64,000 nt of DNA, taken from Acanthacorydalis orientalis. Its lineage: Eukaryota; Arthropoda; Insecta; Megaloptera; Corydalidae. Position numbers and translations under genes: made by a program. The stretch lies in assembly GCA_034766995.1 (NCBI GenBank), contig CM068317.1, forward strand, positions 29,413,501-29,477,500. Reading direction: 5' to 3'. A model generated the notes under the pieces. That model worked only from the letters and a program-made list of their open reading frames with translations. It was not told the origin of the DNA and searched no databases. Position 1 is the stretch's first letter. Each line of letters starts with the position of its first letter. Of this stretch, positions 14,601 through 37,316 are shown one piece after another.

Positions 14601-17091
14601 AATAAATTCTTGTTCTTCGCAATCATATATAATTGATTTTATACTCTGACGCAATTAATAAAGTATTCGATTTCAATTATGAATATAGCATTAATTTTCA
14701 TCCATGACTTACTGGTTAAAAAAACTAACAACATAATTTGGTAATGAATCGAAATATTAACATATTAATTTATTCATAATGTACAAGTATGTGGTATTTT
14801 CAGATAATCACAATAATTTAGGAATTTCTTCCAGCATAATTTGTTAACAGAAAAATAAATTCATTGTCACAGTTTATTCTCAAAATATTGAAAACGTAAA
14901 TTATTAACGTTCTATGCAATTTCATAATTCTAAACGACTTAATGTTTTTCTAATATTGAAAATTAAAATTGTATAAATGTTCTCTATTCTAATCACTTGA
15001 AATAAAGTGTTTGAAACGAATTGAATTTATATTATAATCAAATGAATTCAAGATTTTGATAAGAAATTCGATACTCTCATCAGTATAATACCATCTTAAC
15101 TTTTTCATGATATTTATGGGATAATTGAAAAATAATATTTTTTATTTCTATATTATAGAACGTAAAGCAAAAGAAGCTGAACAGAAAATTCGTGAAATCG
15201 CTCGAAGGGCAAGAGAAGAACATAGACGAACGTCAGCATTAGAGAACCAAGATTCGGAGCCGTACAGTGAAGTTCCGTTGTCTGGAGCAAAGCCACCTAG
15301 TAAACAAGCCGTCATCGAATGGTACAGGACTAGTGAAATACCAAGAAAAGCTGGAATTGAAGATAGAGATCATCCTGCTCCGTGGTTTCACGGTAAATAT
15401 TTTCATACAATTTATGTAACAACGAATACAGTCATCTCACAAAATTCAAAAGAAACACATACTAACTTGACTAACAAAAAAATCAGCCATTATGTATCAT
15501 AAAAGTTAAAAAAGAATTCTCAATAATTTAGTAAATAATTATATAACAGAGAAGTAAGGTATAGAAAAATGTGATACTTTTTTTTTACCTTAGTTCTATG
15601 AGAATGATGGTGTTTATCGATTTTCGTATTTATCACTTTTTATTGTTGTTTAACCGGTTAGAGATTGCCCTTACATGCGCGCTGGAGCTCAGCTGGTCTA
15701 ACACCAAGTGGCTTCTCTGTGGGATCATAAAAAATTGGTCCACTATATGTTGTCGGCAACGGCCGATGACCAGGTAAAGTCCTACTTTGCCTGGCCGCCA
15801 TCAAAGTTCGACTTTAACTAGTCAATATATATCCTGATTTATAAAATTAAAATTAGATCATCTTCATCCTCACCCTCACTTTCATCCTCACCTTCACCCT
15901 TTTTTGACCCGGTCAAGCGCAGGTATACAGCCCTGAATAGAGATTCTACTTCGGACTTTGACTGACGGCGCCGAGCAAAGTCGAACTTTGATTAACCAAA
16001 GTCGGACTCTGCCTACGACATATACACGTAACCGCGATTTAAACAAAGATTTATGATGTGTGAGTCGTGAGCCCCTGTACTTGTTACTCATAATCAACAG
16101 AGAATCCCATTCTAGGCACGGATTGTTGCTTATAAGGATTTCGATTTCAATAGCATCTTCCTCAATAGAAAATCTCTCTTTCTGTAGCTTAAGAATGTAT
16201 AGTAGAAGTGAACTCTTAAGAATGATTATTGATTATTTTTGGTTTAACAAACAAAAATGATCAACAGTTATATTTCAACATTTTCCTTAGGAATTTTTTT
16301 TTGGCTTATAGAGTGACGGAAAGTTCATTTTTTCGTTTGTTGATGTAGTTGAGTTTGTGTACAAGTCATTGCGCAATTTTCCATTCAGTGTAAATACACA
16401 TAAATAATTAATAATTTCATTGCTCAAATCATATTTTTCTGCGAATATCATACATATTTAACTTAAATCTGACTCAATACAACCTTCAGTACATCGTCGG
16501 TATTGAATATCACTAATTTCTCACGCAGTGCATCGTCAAATGATTCATAATGCAATTCTTTGAATAATTAATGAATTGTATTTTCATTCATTGTCTTGTT
16601 AGTTCGTGACCAGTTTTTTGACTGATAATTTGTATCAAGTTTAAGTTTGTATAGATCTTCAAGAAAATGTTTTGTTCACTTTTCAGTATTTTATTGAACC
16701 CAGTAACATAGTGTTTCCCAAAAGAAGAATTCCACTAAACCTTAGAGTTACGCGAAGAGAAAGTGCTGAACATGTTAGATAATTTAAAAGAAAAAAAATA
16801 CAATATCATTTTAAGACTTAAAAATATAATAATATTTCTTTAAACAAAAAATCTCACCTTCATATTAACACATTTTATAAATTTTATTGAGAATATAATT
16901 TTATCAATACTTATTCTGACATTTTTTTAGCCCCATATTTATGTATTTAGTAGTAATATTTTCAAGTAATAGAAGGATCTATAACCAAATAAAGTTGACA
17001 AACACTGCTCTAAATTGTTATTTGTACTGTATTTTCAATATGTATTCATATTCAATATTTATTTTTTCATACATATATTTTGATAATTTTA

Positions 17092-17171
<80 letters not shown>

Positions 17172-18478
17172 GTATATTTATAATATTTAGTATAATTCAA
17201 TATTTATTAATGTATGGACGGTGTTTATACAACATAATTTATTATGTTATACGCAATTTATTGAGCGTAATAAATAATATTAAAATTTTTATTTTAAACT
17301 CAAACTGCACACACCTTTCTGTTTTGCCCGATTTATATGCATATATATGTATGTATGTATGTATATGTATAGCAGGTGAAGAAATAAAATATGAATATTC
17401 AATATTTTCTAGGTCTTATTGATCGTCAAGAAGCTGAATTATTATTATCCAATAAGTCTGAAGGCAATTTTCTTGTAAGAATATCCGAGCGAATTTGGGG
17501 ATATGCTATAAGTTACAAGGCATCGGACAGGTGCAAACATTATCTTGTCGATGCATCAAGCGGTCATTATCAATTCCTTGGAGCGAATCAGATAGCACAT
17601 AATACACTAGGTGAGAAATATTTCATACATACATGCTCTCTTTTCTTATGAATTATTAATGTAATTATGCAAAATATCATAACAAAATGACATTTCATAA
17701 AAATGTATGCATGTAATTAAGTAGAATGACATTTAAAGAGAAACATTAAGGATTGTTTTGTAAATGTTTTTGTCGTGTGTTTTGAATAAGAATTGATCAT
17801 TAGATCATTCGTGCAGATAGTTTTAATATATTTATTTCATTTGCATTATTTATTTTTGTAAATAGTGTATTTGAAAATATTGAAACCGTCATATTGTCTA
17901 TATTTAATTTTATATATATATATATATATAGAATTTATTTTTTTAAAAAATAGTCATTTATAGTAAATTGTATGTGATTACATTTTTATTTACCTACCTA
18001 TTTTTATAAGAATAAAATAAATTATATTATATAGAAACCTGAACATCTTTTGTCAGAAACTATTTTATCAACGACGAGTATACCAGTGACCATACAACAG
18101 TGTTCCTTACAGTGTATTTCGATAATTTACAACGTTTTAAAAATGTATTTTATATTTTTTTAAATTCCATTTTATTATTTTAATAAAATCAACGTCAAGC
18201 TTTGGGTCGCGGGCCGCATGCGACCCGAAGGCCGCTTGTGTTTGACACCACTCTTTTACTGTATACAAGTAAAAAAAACATCACTGCAATGACTTTTGCA
18301 TTTTATTTCATTACATGTATACACATACATTATTCCAGTAATCAAATTGTATTTTTTTCTAGGCGATTTAATAAATTATCACAGTCTACATGTCATAACC
18401 GAAGCCGGTGGAGAGAAGCTCTTATATCCATGTCCAAGAAACGGCGATCCGGCCATATTGAAAGGAGTATTCAGATAA
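10850..18478 (+). CDS. SH2D4: SH2D4-like SH2 adaptor, four coding exons
   Basis: The coding sequence is the join of 10850-11645, 15159-15392, 17413-17610 and 18363-18478: 447 codons, all introns GT-AG and in phase 1. Human SH2D4A is about 454 residues. Residues 1-90 carry the family's conserved N-terminus ([14 protein letters not shown] and [13 protein letters not shown] segments), ending in the WTWIMGEH block. RKNVNF (68-73) fits the RVxF docking motif for protein phosphatase 1; human SH2D4A is also listed as a PP1 regulatory subunit. Charged Lys/Glu coiled coils cover about 100-125 and 235-290. The SH2 domain starts at W341 (WFHG), with the phosphotyrosine-binding Arg at R366 in FLVR. There is no catalytic domain, so it is a cytosolic adaptor by homology. 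Partners here are unknown. The start is the first ATG after an acceptor. The gene is tail to tail with the kinase gene at 24.0-37.2 kb. Confidence 0.93.
11772..11936. repeat. Near-perfect long inverted repeat
   Basis: The left arm (11772 to about 11827) starts AAACTTTTTGTTCATTTATA. The right arm (about 11880-11936) is its reverse complement over about 54 positions with two differences, at 11795 and 11810. The loop of about 50 nt contains (TA)n. One difference would be a G-U pair in RNA. It starts 127 nt downstream of the exon 1 donor, inside the SH2D4 pre-mRNA. Confidence 0.9.
13051..13220. repeat. Foldback repeat family, copy B1 (half)
   Basis: One arm of the family: CTATAACTAAATTCACTTTC, then CACTCGCACTACAAACC, a TTGATCATTATTGATCGTTG core, TTTCGATAGCGATATCATC and a decayed inner end. 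A facing arm is not visible. Confidence 0.55.
13385..13745. repeat. Foldback repeat family, copy B2
   Basis: The left arm starts GCACTGTAGTTAAATTCG at 13385, then has CTGATCAAAAATGTTC, TTCATTATTGATCA and GACGCTAAGGTAC. The right arm (from about 13578) has GTTAGCGCTCTA, CACCATCGAAATCCGC and ATTATTGAACATTTTT in inverse order. The outer right end is decayed. Confidence 0.6.
14437..14444. promoter_or_regulatory. CRE palindrome TGACGTCA
   Basis: A perfect 8-bp cAMP-response element (CREB/ATF site) in the sequence CTGTGACGTCATGTG, in SH2D4 intron 1. One such site can occur by chance, although it is less likely in DNA this AT-rich. Function is inferred from the motif alone. Confidence 0.3.
15159..15392 (+). 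CDS. SH2D4: SH2D4 coding exon 2
   Basis: The acceptor is TATTATAG ending at 15158 and the donor CACG|GTAAAT follows 15392. It codes residues 266-343: a charged helical segment continuing the coiled coil, a Ser/Pro-rich linker, then the first strand of the SH2 domain (PWFH, W341). The 234-nt length keeps phase 1. The open frame appears to begin further left at 15125, but those bases are intron. Confidence 0.93.
15776..16011. repeat. Cluster of palindromic AAAGTCnnACTTT motifs
   Basis: Four quasi-palindromes share one pattern: AAAGTCCTACTTT (15776-15788), AAAGTTCGACTTT (15803-15815), CAAAGTCGAACTTTG (15976-15990) and CAAAGTCGGACTCTG (15997-16011), plus a half site TCGGACTTTG (15951-15960). Between the pairs is an imperfect pyrimidine repeat of CATCCTCACCCT type (about 15858-15900). 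The block is CpG-richer than the rest of the intron. It may be the end of an unrecognised transposon or a clustered binding site. Confidence 0.6.
16090..16370. repeat. Foldback repeat family, decayed copy C
   Basis: It shows GATTGTTGCTTATAAGGATT and TTTCAATAGCATC in one arm, then TGATTATTGATTATTTTTGG and GAAAGTTCATTTTTTCG in the other. Similarity to the family is weaker than in the other copies. Confidence 0.35.
17091..17165. repeat. (CA)n(TA)n microsatellite
   Basis: A short ACACAC run continues into about 32 TA units, ending with GTATATGTATAT. It lies about 250 bp upstream of SH2D4 exon 3. Confidence 0.95.
17413..17610 (+). CDS. SH2D4: SH2D4 coding exon 3 (SH2 core)
   Basis: The acceptor is TATTTTCTAG ending at 17412 and the donor CTAG|GTGAGA follows 17610. 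It codes residues 344-409, most of the SH2 domain: [12 protein letters not shown] (helix A), then GNFLVRISE with the essential Arg (R366), the central sheet with CKHYLVDA, and HYQFLGAN. The 198-nt length keeps phase 1. No key SH2 residue is lost. Confidence 0.95.
17611..18362 (+). other. SH2D4 intron 3
   Basis: A 752-nt phase-1 intron. It contains a short (TA)n tract at about 17913-17930 and a partial hAT-derived copy at 18031-18253 whose end lies 109 nt from the acceptor of the last exon. Confidence 0.85.
18031..18253. mobile_element. Partial hAT element, copy 2
   Basis: Reverse-complemented, this segment aligns with the left half of the 9159 element: the outer end TTTGACACCACTC (18241-18253, matching 12 of the 13 terminal bases), GCGGCC-rich subterminal DNA, then TGTAAGGAACAC followed by a T/C-variant block TATGGTCACTGGTATA and CAAAAGATG. 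The far end is not found, so the copy is truncated or the end has decayed. It retains a longer GC-rich palindromic segment (GGGTCGCGGGCCGCATGCGA) than copy 1. Confidence 0.75.
18363..18478 (+). CDS. SH2D4: SH2D4 coding exon 4 with stop
   Basis: The acceptor is TTTTTTTCTAG ending at 18362. It codes residues 410-447 and TAA at 18476-18478. It completes the SH2 domain with [20 protein letters not shown] and YPC, followed by a 14-residue tail ending VFR. The stop lies soon after the SH2 domain, as in SH2D4 proteins generally. Confidence 0.93.
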
Positions 18479-18982
18479 AGAGTTCTCGAAGCAAAAGTGT
18501 ACAACAAGAGAATACAATCATATACAAATTTCTTTTCTAATTCTCTGGATTCAGAGATTTAGTTAATAAGTGATTCATTGTACTGTATATACATACATAA
18601 TTTCTTTCACAGAATACTTTATCGATTACTCTTTATGTTTTATATGTTATTAATTTACGTTTAAAGACAAATATATGATAATTATGTACTAGTATAATAA
18701 GATTTTTGAATTCAATAAATCGCTTAGAATATACTGTGAATTTCGATTTAGTCGCGATTTTAATAAAATAGGACGTACGAATGTATTGAAAATGATCAAA
18801 TGATGAAATATTTACATAAGATTAAAATTACGAATTGTATATAATTACTCCTTTTTCAAATATATAAAATATATTATATTTTGTGTCATAAATTGTTTTG
18901 TTTTTTGTGTCTTTCCTTTATAGGTCTGAACGATAATACAAATAATATTAATTCTAATTTATCATAAATAATCGTGAATAAA
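18479..18982 (+). terminator. SH2D4 3' UTR with poly(A) signals
   Basis: Two candidate poly(A) signals follow the stop codon: AATAAA at 18714-18719, preceded by TC, and a pair in AATAAAATAAAA at about 18977-18987. Either could be used. The second gives a 3' UTR of about 500 nt. The region is otherwise featureless AT-rich DNA. Confidence 0.5.
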
Positions 18983-21120
18983 ATAAAATTTACTCAATTA
19001 TTCCATTTTTTTACATTTCAGTTTTTTTATTGATAATCAAATCCTACTTTCTATCTTAGGGAACAATTGTATTCTTTTTGCTAATATTTGTATAGATATT
19101 ACATTAAAAAAGTGAACCAGACCAGGTAATGAACACATAAAACTATCCTTTAAAATTAATTATTTGCTTGTATATTTATTCACATTTTACACTTTAAGTG
19201 GGGTAGAAAAAACGTAAAAATATTTGGTTTTACTCGATTTTCTATTGAGAAAAAATATGAGAATTTATATATACTATTTTATCAATATTTTTATTATATC
19301 TGTGTTTTTCCACATATCAATATTACAATTTAAAAAATTAAAATTCCAAACTATTACATTCCTTACATTAATCCCACATACACTTATTTAATACTTTGAT
19401 CTCTGCATATTTTACTAATCAAGGTTCTTATTATTTATGAAACTTCCAAAAAAAGACTGTTTTAAGCAATGCAGATTATTAGCTGTGAGATAATTATTGT
19501 CACTTCTCAATAATTGACTTTACTTTTTATGTGCTAATAAAATTTTTGAGTATAGTACGTTATTTAAAATGTACCGTTTCTGCTTATGTCATCACTTTTT
19601 ATTTATTTTGTCGGTAAATAATTACATTAAATCGTAGTTTACACAAATCCACACTATTAAATTCCAAACAAATTTAAGAAATTACCTTACGTTGAACTTT
19701 TTATAATTATATATATATACATATATATATATATAGATAGATAGATAGATGGATATATATTATAAAACAAAGTCACTTAATAAATATATTCATCTGTCTC
19801 AGCTGTACATACACACAAATTATTTAATAATATATAACCAAATAGTTTACTTAACTGCCTAACAAATTAATGATTGCTTAATGAATAATTATATGTTTCA
19901 TAGATTATGTGAGTATAAACATTGTGCTCAAAAAATATTTTACAATTTTTATAATTAAATCATAACAGTAGACTGTATTTTTTTAAATATATAATTACAC
20001 TCAACATATTTTTTTTCTTTATTTAAAACCGAAAATAAAAAATATCAAATTATATAAAAACTAAGTATCATATTTAAAAATAATACATGAAATCGCGCGT
20101 AAAAATTAAGTCTGTAACGGCATGTGCACTGGTTTATCACACACAATTACGATTATTTATTTGTTAGATAAAAAAATAAATTCCGAATTTCGTTAGCAAA
20201 ATCCTGTTTGGAATGTTATGCTCGTGGATTTTCGTTTATCACAGTATGAGGTTATTGGCGGTTAACATTTTTTTAAGACCAAACAACGAAAAATTTTTCT
20301 GATGTAAAACTAGATCAACGCCTGCACAGAATCAAATATGATTGTACTAGATATTCTAAATGATTTCAAATTATTATTAGACAATAATTTTAGGGACAAG
20401 TCAATAAACTCGGTTTTCGTATTGGTTTCAAATGTCACCAACAATAAATCAGTGATCCAAATATATATATATATATATGATTATATTAAAAAATTTCGTT
20501 ATACACATAATTGTTATGATATACAGTATTTTTATTGAAAATAATTCCGAAACAAACTTATTGCAATTTAATACAAAAAAGTAATGACAAGTAAAAGGAT
20601 AAATTAAATATGAGATTAATAAAATATTTATAACTCACCACCGATTATGTTATACTCTTCGAACCTTTTTTTGACACTGAATATCATTTTGAACAGTGCA
20701 AATTTGAAAAATGTTTATGACTGAAGAAGAAAATTCTATTTAGAAAGGATTTAGATATAAACTGAAAAATGAATAAATCAATCAGGGCAGTGAAATGTAC
20801 TTAACACTACTATTTTAAAGAAATCTGAACGTATAGTTGACCTCTGATTTTCAATCTTTCGCTGTCATAAGAATTTTAAATACAATTTAATATCTGAAAA
20901 CCAAATTACGAAACTAGATGAAGCACAATGCGTCTACACATTAAACAGTATTAAAATATATCTTAACTATATTTAAAACTATTTCCTAAAACCGGTATAT
21001 TTAACTGGCATTAGATTTACTTTCACCGATATTTTTTTCACTTCGGACAAGTCGGTTAAGATTTTTATGATCGAAAATGTTCATTTGATTATTGGATTAT
21101 TAATTTTATCAGAAAAAAGG
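18983..21120. other. Intergenic, no gene seen
   Basis: AT-rich DNA with a (TA)n(GATA)n tract at about 19709-19760 and a short (TA)n at 20460-20478. The open frame at 20338-20538 is low-complexity and lacks a domain. Confidence 0.5.
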
Positions 21121-21124
21121 GTCC

Positions 21125-21945
21125 GTGTAACACAGTACGCGCGCCAGAAGTGAAACTTGTTAGCCGTCGGTTGAATGTAAAAAGTTTTAAGAGCATGATA
21201 TCATGCATGATAAATGAATGGTTTCGTTTTTGTTTATTGTTATTTTAAGAAGCAGTATCGGAGAGAGGACAAAAGATGAAATTTAATATAAGGGGAAGAT
21301 GGTAAATATAAGACAATAATAAGTGAATTAGAAAATTAACATTTTTTTTATTATATTTCACCAACTTTCATGATTTCTTCTAGTATGGATTGAATTGATA
21401 CAGCAAATACTACGGGCTTATGATACTGAAATATGAAATGTATGTTTTGAAGATATTGCGAAAAGACAGCATCTATAGTAGAACCCGATTTTGTCGTTGC
21501 GATAATGGGATAAGTATTCATATTTAAATTAAGTTTTTCACGTAGAAAATCAAGCAGTGCTAAATCTTCTAGCGCGAAATTGACATTATAATCCCCACTG
21601 AGAATCATTGGTAGTTTATCCTCTCCTCGGCCAAGGAATCCTACACCAACATGAGTGTATGGTGTATAAAATAGATTATATGATCCTTTTCTTGATGCGG
21701 AAAATTTTAAATCGCTATAATAACAGTCATTTTTCCGTTTTCCATTTTACACTAAACAACACAGAATTCACCAACTATTGTCACAGTCCGACCAAATAAC
21801 TAGGATTGTGCAATAGTCATATTTATAAACTGAGTAACAATGTTAACTAAGCTGTCGCTTTCTTCTGCAGTCTACGCAGAACATCCTCTCTCTCTATAAC
21901 CTCACCCCTTTACTCCCAACGTGGATAAAGACGTTTCACTTCAAA
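21125..21945 (-). mobile_element. Helentron/LINE-like relic with nuclease domain
   Basis: A nuclease-domain fragment is framed by CpG-richer ends that share inverted short blocks. On the left are AGAAGTGAAAC (about 21151) and GGAGAGAGGA. On the right, inverted, are GTTTCACTTC (about 21934) and TCCTCTCTCT (about 21889). A perfect 14-bp palindrome GCATGATATCATGC lies at 21193-21206. Such nuclease domains occur in arthropod Helentrons beside PIF1-like helicases and in LINEs. Element ends are inferred, not proven. Confidence 0.45.
21354..21670 (-). pseudogene. Endonuclease/exonuclease/phosphatase domain fragment
   Basis: The minus-strand frame reads MILSGDYNVNF, then LLDFLREKLNLNMNT, ATTKSGSTIDAVFSQYL and YHKPVV, a pattern of the EEP nuclease fold: GD-NV holds the catalytic Asp/Asn pair, and SGSTIDAVF holds the Asp before the final block. 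The frame is open for about 20 residues upstream of the ATG, so this ATG is not a true start. The N-terminal half of the domain, with the metal-binding Glu, is missing and the frame stops at 21351. It is a fragment left by a mobile element, not a host gene. Confidence 0.7.
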
Positions 21946-23191
21946 AATGTAAATTGTGAGGAAATGAAAAATTCAAGTGTAAAAGTTAATTGAATTAGTT
22001 TCTTAATTATTACGAAGAGTTTCCTATTTTTATACAACCAAACGTTCATATCAAGTATTTAATTTAATATTTTACCTTCATAAAATCGTTAACAAACTTT
22101 TGAATATTACAATATTGAGTCTGTTGACATACCAATAAATACTGATTCATTAATCAGATAGAGTAGATAAATTTAATAGTAAGTTAGTTATACTAAAAAA
22201 ATATAATTTACTAAAACAAAAAAAATCAAACAATTGTGCACAGTACTCGTATATCGAAAAACTATCATCACTTATTTTTTAAAAATAATATGAACTCCAA
22301 CATTAACAGTTCTTAAATATTAGTTTTTAACAATATATATCCATTGTCAGACGATATAACACTAACTGAAATTAGTAGTACAAGACATAAATATGAGTAA
22401 TTCAAAAAACGAAGGCTATTAAAATCACAAGTATAAAAGCGAATAAATATAACTTTAATTTTCATGGATATTATCGATATTCATATACCATTATTCAAAT
22501 ATATTTCAATTTTAATAAATTATTTTTGCATTTTATTAAGCAACTCGAGCTTTTGTAAAAATTTAAAAACTACAACTTTCCTATAACTTCGACTTATTTA
22601 TAAGGAACATAAATACATATAATATAGTTCAAAAGAAACAAAAATAGTAATAAGTTATTTATGAAGCGAAAACGAAAAACGGACATATCCGTGCAAAGGT
22701 TTTAGTTAGAAAAATCAATTAAAATTAAATCAATAGTAATCAAAATCTCTGTTTCAGAAAGAAGAAACCTCTGTACACAATTTCAAATTATTCCATCTGG
22801 TTTTAGAGTTTTTGGTCCCAGATTAAAATACGTCGAAATTAAATAGAATAAAGAAACCGATTCGAAAAAAATGTAATCTCGGTGTACATTCTCAGTTTAT
22901 TCAAATTATTCCACAAATGCCATAAAAATCTTATTTGTTTTCACTTTTGAATTATGTGCTACAAACACATATTTTTTGTTTATATGTTAAACAATTTCAT
23001 AGAACCAAACATTATTTTCATTATTGAAATATTTTGAAATAACCATTACACCAATAATTATATATCATCAAAATATTAAAAACAAATTCGAAAATATTCA
23101 AATTTTATTAAATCCAGATTATATATTAATATCGAAAATAAAAAAAATATTTTTAAGAAATATATTCCTGTCACAAGCTAAACATACAGTT

Positions 23192-23246
<55 letters not shown>

Positions 23247-23980
23247 TTTTATTTATTTAAACGGATCTATCATTAAATTTATACACATTTCTTGATTTAG
23301 AAATTAGAGTATAATATTTTTTATAGCAACAGGAACTAATTCTAACAAATCACATCAAATAAAATAATTTTGACACATTATAAGTGTACATACGAAAATT
23401 TTTTTTTACCATATAAACCCAAATATTATATGAAATATGGAAAATGTATAAATATATTTTCTAATTTTTTTAAACCATTAAATTGTTTTAAAAATAAAAC
23501 AATTCTTGATTAAAAATATTTGCAAAAATAGTGATAAGTAATAAATTAATAGTCTACTTTTCATTTTATTTAACGCACAAATTTTAAATTGAAAAGTAGC
23601 ACATTATCATATTTATAATGTTTTTAAGGCGCTAATTGAAGTACATTTTTGTAGAAAAAGGTTTTTCGCAGTTAGTTTAATTTTACTTTTCAATTTCTGA
23701 TATATCTGCATATACAGTGTAAATAATACATTAAGAAATAGTAGACAATGGTTAAAAGTCCAGAAATTTTAAGTAGTTTTCTTAAACAAAAACGATGACA
23801 TATTGCGTAGATCAAAGTGCATATGTGAATAGAAAAAATAAAAATGAATGACATACCTCATCTTTTCCTAGAGTCTGGTGAATTTCTTAAACATATAAAG
23901 GGTACAGGTACAGCACATGATGATTAGAGAAAAGACGGAATATTTTTTGAGAGGGTTAATAAATCTGAAAATATTCGAAA
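21946..23980. other. Intergenic, no gene seen
   Basis: AT-rich DNA between the two convergent genes. A (TA)n tract of about 24 units lies at 23196-23244. No exon or RNA gene is recognised. Confidence 0.5.
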
Positions 23981-23985
23981 ACAAT

Positions 23986-23991
23986 TTTATT
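23986..23991 (-). terminator. CDKL poly(A) signal AATAAA
   Basis: On the minus strand, GTAAATAAAATTG places a canonical AATAAA 55 nt downstream of the CDKL stop codon. It is the first signal after the stop and implies a very short 3' UTR. Confidence 0.55.
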
Positions 23992-24045
23992 TACAATTTT
24001 TACAGTAAACGATAAATATATATTTCTTTTAAAAAAGTGAGAACG

Positions 24046-37187
<13,142 letters not shown>

Positions 37188-37270
37188 CTGAAAATAACAG
37201 AGAACAACATATCATTTACAAAAGCACTCAAAGTTATTTATATATATATATATATATACATGTGGGTGTG

Positions 37271-37316
<46 letters not shown>

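Larger units (their letters stand above)
11646..15158 (+). other. SH2D4 intron 1
   Basis: A 3.5-kb phase-1 intron. It holds two (TA)n tracts (about 11755-11772 and 11829-11850), a long inverted repeat (11772-11936), two foldback-family copies (13051-13220 and 13385-13745) and a full CRE palindrome at 14437. The open frames at 11912-12100, 13273-13458 and 14135-14338 have no domain and are not supported. Confidence 0.85.
15393..17412 (+). other. SH2D4 intron 2
   Basis: A 2.0-kb phase-1 intron. It contains a GC-richer block at about 15655-16060 with palindromic motifs and a pyrimidine repeat, a decayed foldback copy at about 16090-16370 and a (TA)n tract at 17101-17165. No further exon is seen. 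Confidence 0.85.

Noticed and set aside
15125..15502. A 125-codon open frame starting at 15125
   Set aside because: Its first 11 codons and everything after 15392 are intron; only 15159-15392 is an SH2D4 exon by splice sites and phase.
18202..18540. A 112-codon open frame overlapping SH2D4 exon 4
   Set aside because: It is in a different frame from the SH2 exon and begins in the hAT-derived repeat.
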